A stretch of DNA of 64,000 nucleotides, from positions 6,720-70,719 of the forward strand of contig JADGFI010000029.1 in the NCBI GenBank assembly GCA_016743945.1, in the 5' to 3' direction. Source of the stretch: Desulfobacteraceae bacterium (GTDB taxonomy: Bacteria > Desulfobacterota > Desulfobacteria > Desulfobacterales > Desulfobacteraceae). The notes under the pieces are model-generated. The model had not been told where the DNA came from and made no database searches. It saw nothing but the letters and a program-made list of their open reading frames with translations. A program made the position numbers and the translations under genes. Of this stretch, positions 10,363 to 20,852 are shown piece by piece. Position 1 is the stretch's first letter; every line of letters begins with the position of its first letter.

Positions 10363-11338
10363 TAATTTTCTCCTCGATAAAATCCACCAGGGTTGACTCA
10401 AGCTTATCATTATTAAACAAGTTGATCCGGGGAATCCCCCCGGGGCTGACACAATTGACCTCAACCAGTTTATCTCCGATCACATCAATGCCCACAAAAT
10501 ACAGGCCGTCTTGAATTAATTTGGGTTTTATTATTTCACAGATATTCATTTGTGCAGGTGTTATCACATGTTTAAAGGCCCGGGCACCTGCGTGAACATT
10601 GGTTCTAAAATCACCGGGAACCGATTGCCTTCCCATGGCACCCAAAACGTCCCCGTTGAGCAGTAAAATTCTGACATCCCCATCATCCTTCACTGATTTT
10701 ATATACTCCTGGACCATAATCGGCGTTCGTTCCGGATAGGGTTTCCCAGCGTGTACATAATAATTGATTAAAGAATTGAGATTCTCCGGCTCCCGGTTAC
10801 TGACCTTGATAACCCCGTGTCCGCCATGTCCGTGTAGGGGTTTTATCACCATGTCACCGCCAAAATCATCAATGATTTTCCTCAACCTTCTGGGGTCCCG
10901 TGACACATGGGTTTCGGGAATAATATCCGGAAAATTTAAGATATAGGCCTTGGAGTTACCATTCACCTGTCCAATGGTATTGTTAATCATGAAGACCTTG
11001 TCGCTGACAGGTCCTAAAAACTCCATGGTTTCATAGAGAAGGGGGGGGTCTTTGCGCAAAAAAAGGACATCCAGGTCTGTTACGGTTTCAAAAATCAACT
11101 CTTCCTTGTCCAGGCACTGGATCAATTTATTCCAGTATTCGGTAATGGAAAGATTTTGCTCAACCGTGATTTGACGCATCCTGGCAACCACTTTATTCTT
11201 ACGGATATAAATATCATGGGGCTCTAAAAAATAGACTGAATATCCCCGTTGGTTACATTCATACATAATATAGGCAGTTGTTTCCCAAACCGGATCAATC
11301 TGCCGCAAATCATCCATCAAAAAACCGATTTCCATCAT
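10319..11338 (-). CDS. gshB: Glutathione-synthetase-like ATP-grasp protein
   Basis: GshB-like N-terminus (IGFLMDDLRQIDPVWETTAYIMYE), ATP-grasp DMVIKPLHGHGGHGVIKV, GDVRILLLNGDVLGAMGR, FVGIDVIGDKLVEVNCVSPGGI. Confidence 0.83.
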   Translation of the reverse strand: MMEIGFLMDDLRQIDPVWETTAYIMYECNQRGYSVYFLEPHDIYIRKNKVVARMRQITVEQNLSITEYWNKLIQCLDKEELIFETVTDLDVLFLRKDPPLLYETMEFLGPVSDKVFMINNTIGQVNGNSKAYILNFPDIIPETHVSRDPRRLRKIIDDFGGDMVIKPLHGHGGHGVIKVSNREPENLNSLINYYVHAGKPYPERTPIMVQEYIKSVKDDGDVRILLLNGDVLGAMGRQSVPGDFRTNVHAGARAFKHVITPAQMNICEIIKPKLIQDGLYFVGIDVIGDKLVEVNCVSPGGIPRINLFNNDKLESTLVDFIEEKIIASKQGNLSVNVAG

Positions 11339-11568
11339 TTGTCTGCCGCAACCTCCATCTAAAAATTATTGGCCCAAAAATATAGGAACCATCCGAAAAC
11401 CACTGACAAATTGCACCCATGAAGATTTGTTCTTTTTATGATAACCCAATGGGATTGTCAAATGCTAATCACTATCTTAACAAACCCAGAGACAAAAGGA
11501 ATCAATTGATGTATCTTGAGTAATTTAGTAAAAACGATAGGAATCATCAAAATATACGGATACGAAAT

Positions 11569-12801
11569 ATGAGCGACACCTTATTCATACAATTTTACGG
11601 CAAGACCAAAAGCGGCTGGTTTGATCTTTGCAACGGATTTTCAGATACCTTTGACCTGTGTAAAAGCAAGGGTGACTTTCTCTGGATGGAACACGAACAA
11701 GACTATGACAAATGGTATGATAAAGATACCTATGGGGATCTCCCGTTGCCCATACAAAGGGGAACCGTCTATGTCTCTGCCAGTTATGTAAACCATCTCT
11801 ACCAGGCCTATATCTGGGCGACCCAGTATCCGGAAATCTCCTTTATTGTGGGGGGACCTGTGGCTTCGGAAAGAGGTGTCGACAAAAAAAGCTGGCAATC
11901 TGTCCATTTCAAGGTGGAGGGTCAATTGCCCCCCAATCTCACCCTCACCGGCCAGTCCGTTGAATCGTTGTTTGGTGTGCCGGAATTTTCAGGCACCTGG
12001 AAGCTTGAGATCCCGGAGGTCATCCCCCAAGACAGCCGGATTTATTTTTCCTATACCCTGGAAAATTTATGCTATTGGAGAAAATGTCCCTTTTGCTCCA
12101 TTGCCCAGCACAGTATGGAGCACTTCAGGAAAAGAGAGCACATAACCCTTGAATTCAAGGACATGGATTTTGCCGGTCATAAAATAGTCCGGCTCAATAC
12201 CGGCTCCATCACCCCGGAACATATCAAACAAATCCTTCCTAATCTCCCCAAGGGCGACAAGATTGAATACCGGTATTTCATGCGAGCGGCAAAGGCGGAA
12301 ACCAATGCCTTAAAACAGGTGGTAGCACAGCTTGACGGAAACATCCCCGCCTCCACCCTGGGGTTCGGCATTGAGTTCCCCTCGGACCGCATGTGGAAAT
12401 ATTTAAACAAGGGAACCCATATGGATGAGGTGCTCGAAACCCTTGAGTTCTGCATGCAAAGCGGTTTCAAGGTCAACGCCAATTTAATTTTGGGCTGGAA
12501 CAACCTGATTGAACAGGACCTTAAAGACCTGGAAGGTTTCATGGACAACCTGTCGGAACAGGCCGTCACCACCCTCCAGCTTCGGTGGCTGTTTGCCCAT
12601 CCCTACACAAAAATTTACGATACCTATGACGGGGTTCAAAACACCATCCGGCTTGGGCCTTTCAATTGCGGGTTCAATGTAATGGTGGATGACAGACAAA
12701 AAGAGTTGAACATGGCCGCCGCCACTATCATCAAGGCCAAATGTGATGCAAAAAAAATTAAGCTGGAAGGCTATAGAAACCTGAAAAAAGGACAATTGTA
12801 G
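11569..12801 (+). CDS. Radical SAM-like protein with CX4CX2C motif
   Basis: ENLCYWRKCPFCSIAQ cluster motif; later GFGIEFPSDRMWKYLNKGT and GFKVNANLILGWNN typical of radical SAM barrels. Confidence 0.75.
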   Translation: MSDTLFIQFYGKTKSGWFDLCNGFSDTFDLCKSKGDFLWMEHEQDYDKWYDKDTYGDLPLPIQRGTVYVSASYVNHLYQAYIWATQYPEISFIVGGPVASERGVDKKSWQSVHFKVEGQLPPNLTLTGQSVESLFGVPEFSGTWKLEIPEVIPQDSRIYFSYTLENLCYWRKCPFCSIAQHSMEHFRKREHITLEFKDMDFAGHKIVRLNTGSITPEHIKQILPNLPKGDKIEYRYFMRAAKAETNALKQVVAQLDGNIPASTLGFGIEFPSDRMWKYLNKGTHMDEVLETLEFCMQSGFKVNANLILGWNNLIEQDLKDLEGFMDNLSEQAVTTLQLRWLFAHPYTKIYDTYDGVQNTIRLGPFNCGFNVMVDDRQKELNMAAATIIKAKCDAKKIKLEGYRNLKKGQL

Positions 12802-12850
12802 CAAGTGCAATGGGGAAGAAGGGTCAGTGGTTCGAAAATCACCGGCCAGG

Positions 12851-13015
12851 GCGGGATGCAGTTCACTGATTGAACAATTTTGACAGGTTCTAAATTCCGC
12901 TGCGCTGAAGGTGAAAAACTCGCTGTCGCTCAAACAGTTTCACCTTTTAACCGCTTCACTGCATTAAGAACCTGTAAAAAATTGCAATCAACGATTCACC
13001 CGCATCCCACCCCGT
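12851..13015. repeat. Long imperfect inverted repeat (palindromic element) between convergent genes
   Basis: Left arm gggatgc..gattgaacaatttt.acaggttct..gctg..aaggtgaaaaact; right arm reverse complement gggatgc..gattgcaattttttacaggttct..cagtgaagcgg..aaggtgaaact; axis near 12928. Confidence 0.75.
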
Positions 13016-13099
13016 CCTCTGCTGAAGATCCCGATCAGCCTTACCATTGAGTTCAAGGAATAACGGGCTTCATCCACCCGCCCTTTGCAACAATAGTTA

Positions 13100-13411
13100 T
13101 CAATCTTGAATTTCTCCTTGGATAGTATTTGCACCGTATCCCAAATGGCGGATCAGGGAATTGGCTATTCTCATCTCAGATGCATCTTTTTGATAATCGT
13201 GACTCTGGGTTAATCCATTTGCAATATGGCGGATCAAATCTGCCAATAACTCTCCCCAGGCATCTCTTTCATCCATTTCAAAATTTGATGCCTCTTCCCA
13301 CATTCCTAATAACATAGACACTTGAATATCTTTGTTTCCGATCCAAACTCGAATCATTTCCATGGCATTTGGATCATCTTGTATGCCTTCGGGTATTTGT
13401 AATTCATTCAT
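13100..13411 (-). CDS. DUF5076-like small protein
   Basis: MNELQIPEG...DPNAMEMIRVWIGNKDIQVSMLLGMWE...AWGELLADLIRHIANG; internal ATG at 13411 preferred. Confidence 0.6.
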   Translation of the reverse strand: MNELQIPEGIQDDPNAMEMIRVWIGNKDIQVSMLLGMWEEASNFEMDERDAWGELLADLIRHIANGLTQSHDYQKDASEMRIANSLIRHLGYGANTIQGEIQD

Positions 13412-13431
13412 TTGTTTTGTCCTTTTTATAG

Positions 13432-14508
13432 CTATTCTGTTGTTAAAAGATAAATCATGCCAAAGCACAGAAAAAAAAGATTTGCCAGCCAGGCCGCAAG
13501 GATTGGCGGCAGGGAGTTTCCATATCCAAGGGACATGAAAAATCCATGGACAAACCAATACATAAAGGAAATGATAATGCCGATGGTGATGGCCCGGGGA
13601 AGACTCTGCCTTGAAAAAGGTCTCATGCCCGTGGCAGCCCCGGTCAGAGCCATGATAAAACAGATAAAGGGAAATGCCATTTTTCCATAGAGATCCACCA
13701 CATAGGTGGTGGCGTCGTATCCTTCGTTTTCCACTTTTTCCACGTATTTTTTTAGCTCGAAAAACCCCATTGCTTCAGATTTTTTGACCAGTTGCCCTAT
13801 ATCTTCGGGTTTGATATTTACGGGAACTTTTTTCGTGTCAAACTGTCGGATATCATATTCTTTAGTTTCATGGTTATAGATTTGCTGGATACTCTTTTCA
13901 AAAATCCAGTTGCCGTCCTTGTAATAGCCTGTTTGTGCATCAAGCCTGTATTCCGGCTGGAACCCTTCGCCCATGGAGATGATGGTGATGCCTGAAACAG
14001 AACGCTTAATCCGGTCATAAAAATTAAAATGGATCAGCTTTTTATCGGACTTGATCCATATGTTTTTTCTGGTCTGGGCAATATTATTATTTTTGTGTAT
14101 GACGGTGTTTTTGATATGGTGTACTTTTATCATGGATATGGGTACAAGAATTTCTCCCAGGAAAAACATGGTAATAGCCAATACCAGACCGGAAAAAAGG
14201 GCCGGTCTTATGAGAAGATAGGTTGAAATCCCCGAGGATTGCAATGCCAGAAGTTCGTTATTCCGGTTCATCAGCCCGAAAACAAAGATATTGGCCAAAA
14301 GAACACTGGCAGGCGCTACCTGCACAAACATGAAGGGGATTTCCAGTATCACATACCACAGGGCACCCACCAGGGTAATATCAGAATTTAAAAATCGATC
14401 CATCTTGGACAGGTATTCAATAAACACAAACAAGACCAAAATAATGGACTGGATAATAAAAAATAGTTTAAACAATTCTTTTAACAGGTATTTATGCAGA
14501 CAGGGCAT
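13432..14508 (-). CDS. lptG: LPS export ABC transporter permease LptG
   Basis: YjgP/YjgQ family: six-TM organisation with large periplasmic domain; MPCLHKYLLKELFKLFF; PFICFIMALTGAATGMRPFSR. Confidence 0.88.
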   Translation of the reverse strand: MPCLHKYLLKELFKLFFIIQSIILVLFVFIEYLSKMDRFLNSDITLVGALWYVILEIPFMFVQVAPASVLLANIFVFGLMNRNNELLALQSSGISTYLLIRPALFSGLVLAITMFFLGEILVPISMIKVHHIKNTVIHKNNNIAQTRKNIWIKSDKKLIHFNFYDRIKRSVSGITIISMGEGFQPEYRLDAQTGYYKDGNWIFEKSIQQIYNHETKEYDIRQFDTKKVPVNIKPEDIGQLVKKSEAMGFFELKKYVEKVENEGYDATTYVVDLYGKMAFPFICFIMALTGAATGMRPFSRQSLPRAITIGIIISFMYWFVHGFFMSLGYGNSLPPILAAWLANLFFLCFGMIYLLTTE

Positions 14509-14512
14509 GGTG

Positions 14513-15694
14513 TTAACTTTTCTTTAAGAACAAGCGTTTAAGGGCATGGGCATTATTCACGATGAATTTGGGCAGCCTGACAGGCCTGTCCTTAGCATTT
14601 CGCATCAAAAGATAGAGTCCGGCGCAGCCCAGCACCACATTGGGCATCCACATCCCTATAAATGGCGGGTAGGCACCGCTTTCTCCCAGGGACCATCCGG
14701 CTGCCAGCAGAAAATAATATAATAAAAAGAAAAAGAGCCCCAGGCTGAATCCGGACGATTTGCGCGTGGAATTAGACTGGACCCCCAGGGGAAAGGAAAG
14801 AAGCCCTAGGGCAATACAGGCAAAGGGAACTGAAAATTTTTCATGAAGTTCCATCAGAGCTTCACTTAACTGAGTTTTGTCCGATATTCCCGAACGGATA
14901 AACTGGATCAGATCCCCAAGGCTTCTTTCATCAATCTGCTTGCTGGTATTACCGATATTTTTGTTCAGGGCAGCCAGGTCAATGATGATGTCATAATTTC
15001 CAAATTTTATATTATTCACAGACCCCTTGTCGAGTTCCACCTGATTGATGGCACCATCATAGAGGCGAATGGTATAGACCCTTTTGTTTTCCGAGGAAAT
15101 AATTTTTCCCGACGGAGCGGTTGAAATACTGACCATTCCTTTGGTTCTTCGGTCTTCGATGACAACATCTTCCAACCCATGGGTTTTGATGTCCACATGG
15201 GCAACATAGATCATCAAATCATCCACCTGGGCATTAAACTGCCGCTCTTGTAATGCCATATCAATACTGGATTGAGCAAATTCAATACTTTTTAGTTTAA
15301 AAGATGCGTTTGCCCAGGGCAATGCAAAGATGGTAACATACAAGGTTAAAATGGTTCCCAAAACACAAAAAACCAAAACCGGGGGGAACAATTTATACAA
15401 AGAAGTGCCGGCAGCCTTTAAGGCAAGAATTTCATTTTCCCCTGACATCCGCATAAAGGTGAGAAGAATGGAAATGGTGACGGACATGGGAATGGTGAAT
15501 TCCAAAAACCTTGGCAGTTTGAAGCCAAGCAGCACCAGAACAGAGGATACCGGAACATTATAGTTCATCACCATATTCGTGATTTCAGGAATTCTGGACA
15601 TTAAAAACACAAATGTCAGAAAAAAAAGACTGCTTAAAAAAGGAAAAAAGAGTTCCTTGAAAATATATTTATTGATGGTATTAATAGAGGTCAC
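14513..15694 (-). CDS. lptF: LPS export ABC transporter permease LptF
   Basis: YjgP/YjgQ family: NKYIFKELFFPF, ELHEKFSVPFACIALGLLSFPLGVQ; 4 bp upstream of lptG. Confidence 0.88.
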   Translation of the reverse strand: MTSINTINKYIFKELFFPFLSSLFFLTFVFLMSRIPEITNMVMNYNVPVSSVLVLLGFKLPRFLEFTIPMSVTISILLTFMRMSGENEILALKAAGTSLYKLFPPVLVFCVLGTILTLYVTIFALPWANASFKLKSIEFAQSSIDMALQERQFNAQVDDLMIYVAHVDIKTHGLEDVVIEDRRTKGMVSISTAPSGKIISSENKRVYTIRLYDGAINQVELDKGSVNNIKFGNYDIIIDLAALNKNIGNTSKQIDERSLGDLIQFIRSGISDKTQLSEALMELHEKFSVPFACIALGLLSFPLGVQSNSTRKSSGFSLGLFFFLLYYFLLAAGWSLGESGAYPPFIGMWMPNVVLGCAGLYLLMRNAKDRPVRLPKFIVNNAHALKRLFLKKS

Positions 15695-15760
15695 CCCGAT
15701 AAATAGGTTCTGGCATGGCAGCCGGGTCCCTCAAAAAATGTTTTGATATGATCATTTCTC

Positions 15761-16132
15761 CTATCCTGTTCGTGTGATAAGATAGACGCCAAAGCAAATA
15801 ATAATCACCCCCAGCCATCTGACAACGCCCATGTTTTCACCAAAAAGTAAAAAACCTGCAAAGGCCGTCACCACATATCCGATGCTTAACAAGGGATAGG
15901 CAAAGCTGACCTCCACCCGGGAAAGCACCATCATCCACACCAGCACACTGATGACATAACAGGTCAATCCGGCAAGAACAAAGGGATTCAGGCTGGCCCG
16001 TATCAAAATAGGGAAAAAATTCTCAAGGGAAAAACTAAAGGATCCAATGACCCGCATCCCCTGTTTTATTGAAATTTGGGCAAAGGCGTTGAGCAACACG
16101 CCGACAATAATCAACGGAATATATTTATTCAT
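15761..16132 (-). CDS. Small EamA/SMR-type membrane protein, probable aminoarabinose-undecaprenyl-phosphate flippase subunit (ArnE/ArnF-like)
   Basis: 123 aa, 4 TM; NAFAQISIKQG, SFAYPLLSIGYV; position directly after arnT. Confidence 0.78.
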   Translation of the reverse strand: MNKYIPLIIVGVLLNAFAQISIKQGMRVIGSFSFSLENFFPILIRASLNPFVLAGLTCYVISVLVWMMVLSRVEVSFAYPLLSIGYVVTAFAGFLLFGENMGVVRWLGVIIICFGVYLITRTG

Positions 16133-16149
16133 TCTGGATCTCCACTCGT

Positions 16150-17802
16150 TTAAAATAGGACAAAGGCAAATCCGTTGCTGCCTGTGGAATCTAAAAAAAC
16201 AGGCTCGGGCAAATTTGTTTTAATCCGATCATAATTTCTCTGGTTGATAACAAGGGCAACTTTTTGTGTCCCCCTATTCTCCCGGACCAGTTGGTAAAAA
16301 TCTTCATAGGTTACCAGTCGGGTTTTGGCCCCTTTTTGCCCAAGCCCATAGGTTAATTCACCGGGATCCAGCATGAACACATCATCTCTTTTGAGAAACC
16401 AGCAAACAGCCCGCACCGGTGTTGAGGGTGAGAAAACAAGGGTCTCTTTATTGATCCGGGTCTGATTCCTTTGGATAAGGGCACCGGGATTTTTTCTCAA
16501 GGCAGTTTTATCGGGAACAAGAAATGGGGCAAAAAGATATAACAACAAAGGGGCCGCTGCAACCAGGAGTATTTTTTGGGTATGCTCTCGGGCGTTTAAA
16601 CTTGTTTTCAGCAAAAGGAAAAAAGCAATCAAGGCCGCAAAAAACAGGCCTCCCTTCCACTGATTTACATAGGCAAAGGGAGCAAGGGGCTCTATCATAC
16701 CGGTTTGTAAAATGACCAGGGCGATTATAAGAAGCCCCACAAGCCCCATTAACCCCATCACCCCCTTGTCAAACCAGGCGCTCTTTTGGGTTTCCAAATA
16801 GCGATCAAGGCCCGTTGCCAAAAGAATTCCCAGGGCAGGAAAAATGGGCAAAAGATAGGTGACAAGTTTTCCCGAAGAGATGGAAAACAAAAGAAAGGGA
16901 AAAACAAACCAGCAAAGCGCATACCGCAAGAAGGGTGTTTTCATCCCTTTTTGTCCAAGACCCGCAATCGCTGCAGGCGTAAAAAATGTCCAGGGGAACA
17001 GGATGCCCGGAAGCACCAGGAAAAAGTAAAAAAAGGATTCTTCATGCTGGGCCCCCCCCTGGGAAAGGAACCGTTTGACATGCTCGTTCCAAAAAAAGAA
17101 ATTCCAAAAATCCTGTGCCTTCAAATGGACAAGCAAAGCCCAGGGCAATATGACGACCAGGGCTACCAGAATGGGTATCCATGACATGGTGAAGATTCTT
17201 TTATAGTCTCGTTCCCATAAAAAAAAGGGGACGATGACACTAACGGGGACTGCAAAGGCAAGAAACCCCTTGGTCAAAAACGCAAACCCGCAAAAAATTC
17301 CGGCAATGACCATATACCCTCGATGGGAACCAGGGTGATCCCGGCAGGACCAGGCCAGAAAAAAGAAGCCGATGCAGGCCGTCAGAAAAAAAGAAAACAT
17401 CCCGTCAAGGAGGCTGAACACCCCAAGCCCATACACCATAAAAAAGGTCAGAAAAACACTGGTTGCCAAGATGCCCTTTCGCCTGCTGTTTAAAAACCGC
17501 TGGGTTAAAAAAAAGACCATCAGGGCAGAGAACCCGGCACTTAAGGCCGAGGTGATCCGGACAGAAAAGGCGGTTTCCCCAAAAAATTTAATGGCAAGCC
17601 CGTTGAGCCAATACCCCATGACCGGTTTTTCAAAATAGAGCAACCCGTTGAGGCGGGGAACAATCCAGTCTCCGGAAGCCACCATTTCCCTGGGAATTTC
17701 GGCATAGCGGACTTCATCGGGAATCACCAGGGGCCTGATCCCCAGGGGAAAAATATAAAGGCCTAAAAAAATGAACAAAATGAGATAAATGACGCTTTTC
17801 AT
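16150..17802 (-). CDS. arnT: ArnT-like lipid A aminoarabinose transferase (GT83 family membrane glycosyltransferase)
   Basis: Multi-TM; PLVIPDEVRYAEIPREMVASGDWIVPRLNGLLYFEKPVMGYWLN; position in arn operon; start MKSVIY at 17802. Confidence 0.87.
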   Translation of the reverse strand: MKSVIYLILFIFLGLYIFPLGIRPLVIPDEVRYAEIPREMVASGDWIVPRLNGLLYFEKPVMGYWLNGLAIKFFGETAFSVRITSALSAGFSALMVFFLTQRFLNSRRKGILATSVFLTFFMVYGLGVFSLLDGMFSFFLTACIGFFFLAWSCRDHPGSHRGYMVIAGIFCGFAFLTKGFLAFAVPVSVIVPFFLWERDYKRIFTMSWIPILVALVVILPWALLVHLKAQDFWNFFFWNEHVKRFLSQGGAQHEESFFYFFLVLPGILFPWTFFTPAAIAGLGQKGMKTPFLRYALCWFVFPFLLFSISSGKLVTYLLPIFPALGILLATGLDRYLETQKSAWFDKGVMGLMGLVGLLIIALVILQTGMIEPLAPFAYVNQWKGGLFFAALIAFFLLLKTSLNAREHTQKILLVAAAPLLLYLFAPFLVPDKTALRKNPGALIQRNQTRINKETLVFSPSTPVRAVCWFLKRDDVFMLDPGELTYGLGQKGAKTRLVTYEDFYQLVRENRGTQKVALVINQRNYDRIKTNLPEPVFLDSTGSNGFAFVLF

Positions 17803-18713
17803 GGAGCCTCTATCCTTGTTCCTTTTGATTGAACGGCAACCTTTCCTTGGCGACCCGCTATTTCTTTTTGAATGACAGGACACTTTTCCTGGGGCACAAA
17901 TTTAGCGAGCAGATTTCCCAGGGGGAGGATGCAAATATTTCGGGCGACGGCCTGTTTGATAAAGTTCTCAAAAAGGTCCCGGCAATAAATCCCTTCCGCT
18001 TCGGCATGTATGGTCAAAACATTGAGCTGACCCGGTTTTATCAATGAAAGTAAAAATTGATTATAGGTTGCATGGGTTAAGCCCTTGCGGCCGATGATTT
18101 CATCATAGGTGGGCAAGGTAACCGGAATCTGGGGCAGGCCGATTTTATTTTTTTCCAGGATCGGCAAAAAAATATGGGATCCCCGGGTGTCGCTGTTATA
18201 GGAGAACAAAAGATTTTCTTTAATTTCAAGCACCGTATCATTGCAGATCCAACCAGGAGATGCCGAACAGGTAGGGCGTTTCCCGGTGATGGCTTCCAGG
18301 CTTTCACACCCCTTGGAAAGGTCCGCGAGAATTTGTTCCCGGCTCATGTTAAGGATGTGGGCCTGCCACTTATAATGATCCCAGGCATGGAGACCTATTT
18401 CATGGCCGGCCAGAGAAGCTGAGCGAATGATATCGGCACATTTTTTCCCGATAACCGGCCCGGGTAAAATAGTTCCCTTTAAAAGGATATCCCACCCATA
18501 AAGATTCGGGGCGGAGGAACGCAGCATCTTTTTTAAAAAATCGGGCTTCAGCAGCCTGAAGATGTGCCGCCCCATGTTATCGGGCCCCACACAGAAAAAA
18601 AAAGATGCCGCAATTTTGTGCAACTCAAGAATTTTCAGTAGATGGGGCACCCCTTTTTGGGTGCCTCGATGGGTGTCCACATCAATTCTCAGGCCAAGAA
18701 CAGTTTCAGGCAA
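17799..18713 (-). CDS. arnD: ArnD-like polysaccharide deacetylase (4-deoxy-4-formamido-L-arabinose-phosphoundecaprenol deformylase)
   Basis: [35 protein letters not shown]; overlaps arnA and arnT. Confidence 0.9.
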   Translation of the reverse strand: MPETVLGLRIDVDTHRGTQKGVPHLLKILELHKIAASFFFCVGPDNMGRHIFRLLKPDFLKKMLRSSAPNLYGWDILLKGTILPGPVIGKKCADIIRSASLAGHEIGLHAWDHYKWQAHILNMSREQILADLSKGCESLEAITGKRPTCSASPGWICNDTVLEIKENLLFSYNSDTRGSHIFLPILEKNKIGLPQIPVTLPTYDEIIGRKGLTHATYNQFLLSLIKPGQLNVLTIHAEAEGIYCRDLFENFIKQAVARNICILPLGNLLAKFVPQEKCPVIQKEIAGRQGKVAVQSKGTRIEAP

Positions 18714-20694
18714 TATCCTTGTCTCCTACTTCTTTACGAAGGAAAAAATCCAGGGTTTCCTCTATGGACTGTTCCATTTGAACAAAGGGGACCCAGTCCA
18801 GATATTTCTTGGCATTTGCAATACTGGGTTTTCTGTGCTGAACATCCTCATATCCTTTGCCGTAAAAAGATTTGCTTTCAATTTCACGGATCCCGGCAAA
18901 GGGAGGGAAATGGTGGCGGAGGGGATGCTTTTCAAATTTTTCCACCAGGGTATGGGCAAGCTCTTTGATGGATGCCTCATTATCCGGATTACCGATATTG
19001 ATAATTTTATGGTTGCACCGATTGTCTCGATCTTCAATCATTCTAAACAGGCATTCAACCCCGTCCTTAACATCGGTGAAACATCTTTTTTGTTCCCCGC
19101 CATCCACCAGCTGGATGGGGGTTCCTTCCACAAGGTTCAAGATCAATTGGGTGATGGCCCGGGAGCTTCCGATGCGGGCAGAAGACAGGCTGTCCAATCT
19201 GGGCCCGATCCAGTTAAAGGGTCTGAAAATGGTAAATTCGAGCCCTTCGGTCTGACCATAGGCATAGATCACCCTGTCCAGAAGCTGTTTGCTGCATGAA
19301 TAAATCCAGCGCTGTTTTCGGATGGGTCCCAGCACCAGTTTTGAATTGTCCTCGTCAAAATTCTCATCATCGGACATGCCGTAGACCTCGGAGGTGGAGG
19401 GAAATAAAATCCGTTTCTTGTATTTGGCGCAATAGCGCACGATGCGAAGATTTTCTTCAAAATCAAGTTCAAACACCTTGAGGGGATTTCGGGTGTATTC
19501 AGCAGGTGTGGCAATGGCCACCAGGGGAAGGATGATATCACATTTTTTCACATGGTATTCGATCCATTCCCGATGAATGGAGATATCCCCTTCATGGAAA
19601 TTAAACCCGGGTCGACCCATGAGTCTTTCAAGGCTGTTGGAATGCATGTCCAATCCGTGAACTTCATACTCACCGCTCTCAAGAAGGCGTTCACTTAAGG
19701 CATTTCCGATAAACCCGTTTACCCCGAGGATAAGAACCTGTTTTTTCCGGGAGGCTTCAATTGCAACACTTATATTGGCACCAAACTTCATACCGCAGGT
19801 CAGTCGCAATTCCTTGGCAAGCTGCTCTCCGTTTAAGGTAATTCCAAACTCTAACTGGCCTGCATTTACCCGAATGGCACCCGTCTTGCCGGCGATTTCA
19901 AAGGGGGCCAGAGACAGAATGGTTCCGGGAGCGACATCATGGTCTACTGGGGACACAGCAACATCCCAGAAAATAATTTTCCGGTTGCCGACAAAGGAAA
20001 AAGCGCCCGGGTAAGGTTTGGTAACACCCCTGACAAGGTTTCTGATGGTATCAGAAGCGTCATCCCAGTTAATCTGGCCGTCCCTGGGCGTTCTTTTGCC
20101 AAAATAAGAGGCTAGGGCGGAATCCTGAGCTTTCCTTTCCTGCCTGTTTTCTTTGATCAAAGGCAACACCTCATCCAGAAGCGCCGGCAGAGCCTGGGCC
20201 GCTTTACGGTGAAGACTGTGTGCCGTGTCTGAGGCTAAAATATCAATGTCTTTTTGGGCAACGATGTCGCCGGCATCGGGCTTTTTGGTCATATAATGCA
20301 GGGTAATGCCGGTCCTAGTTTCTCCGTTGACAATTGCCCAGTTAATGGGGACCCGCCCGCGGTAGGCCGGCAGTTTGGACCCATGCAGATTCAAGCACCC
20401 CTTTGCAGGAATGCCCAATATATTTTCTCCCAAAAGATTGCGATAGTAAAATGAGAAAATAATGTCCGGTGCAAGGGCTTTGATTTTTTCTTCCCAAATG
20501 GGATGGTTTGCATCTTCCGGGGCATATACGGGGATGTTGTTTTGGGCACAAAGATCTGCCACAGATTCAAACCATATGTTTTCATCCGGGTTATCCACAT
20601 GGGTAAAAACAGCGGCAATATCAAAATTATTTTTTAAAAGGGATTTAATCCCGGTACAGCCGATGTCATGATAGGCAAAAACAATGGTTTTCAT
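18706..20694 (-). CDS. arnA: Bifunctional UDP-L-Ara4N formyltransferase/UDP-glucuronate decarboxylase ArnA
   Basis: N-terminal formyltransferase ([35 protein letters not shown]), C-terminal SDR ([28 protein letters not shown]). Confidence 0.95.
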   Translation of the reverse strand: MKTIVFAYHDIGCTGIKSLLKNNFDIAAVFTHVDNPDENIWFESVADLCAQNNIPVYAPEDANHPIWEEKIKALAPDIIFSFYYRNLLGENILGIPAKGCLNLHGSKLPAYRGRVPINWAIVNGETRTGITLHYMTKKPDAGDIVAQKDIDILASDTAHSLHRKAAQALPALLDEVLPLIKENRQERKAQDSALASYFGKRTPRDGQINWDDASDTIRNLVRGVTKPYPGAFSFVGNRKIIFWDVAVSPVDHDVAPGTILSLAPFEIAGKTGAIRVNAGQLEFGITLNGEQLAKELRLTCGMKFGANISVAIEASRKKQVLILGVNGFIGNALSERLLESGEYEVHGLDMHSNSLERLMGRPGFNFHEGDISIHREWIEYHVKKCDIILPLVAIATPAEYTRNPLKVFELDFEENLRIVRYCAKYKKRILFPSTSEVYGMSDDENFDEDNSKLVLGPIRKQRWIYSCSKQLLDRVIYAYGQTEGLEFTIFRPFNWIGPRLDSLSSARIGSSRAITQLILNLVEGTPIQLVDGGEQKRCFTDVKDGVECLFRMIEDRDNRCNHKIINIGNPDNEASIKELAHTLVEKFEKHPLRHHFPPFAGIREIESKSFYGKGYEDVQHRKPSIANAKKYLDWVPFVQMEQSIEETLDFFLRKEVGDKDIA

Positions 20695-20852
20695 ATTTAA
20701 AGGTCTCTTCTTTAAGATTTAAAATGTTTATTTTAATAGTGTCAATACTATATTTAATTTTTATTGAATACGTCACTATACTCTAATCTGTAATTAATGT
20801 GAATCAAGGTTCGATGATAATTTAAAGTTTTTTCCTACCGGAAAGTACAGGT

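Noticed and set aside
18562-19299. 245-aa + strand ORF
   Set aside because: Antisense to arnD/arnA; shadow ORF.
20735-20780. ATAGTG ... CACTAT short inverted repeat in the arnC-arnA gap
   Set aside because: Only a 6-bp stem in an AT-rich spacer; too weak to call an operator.
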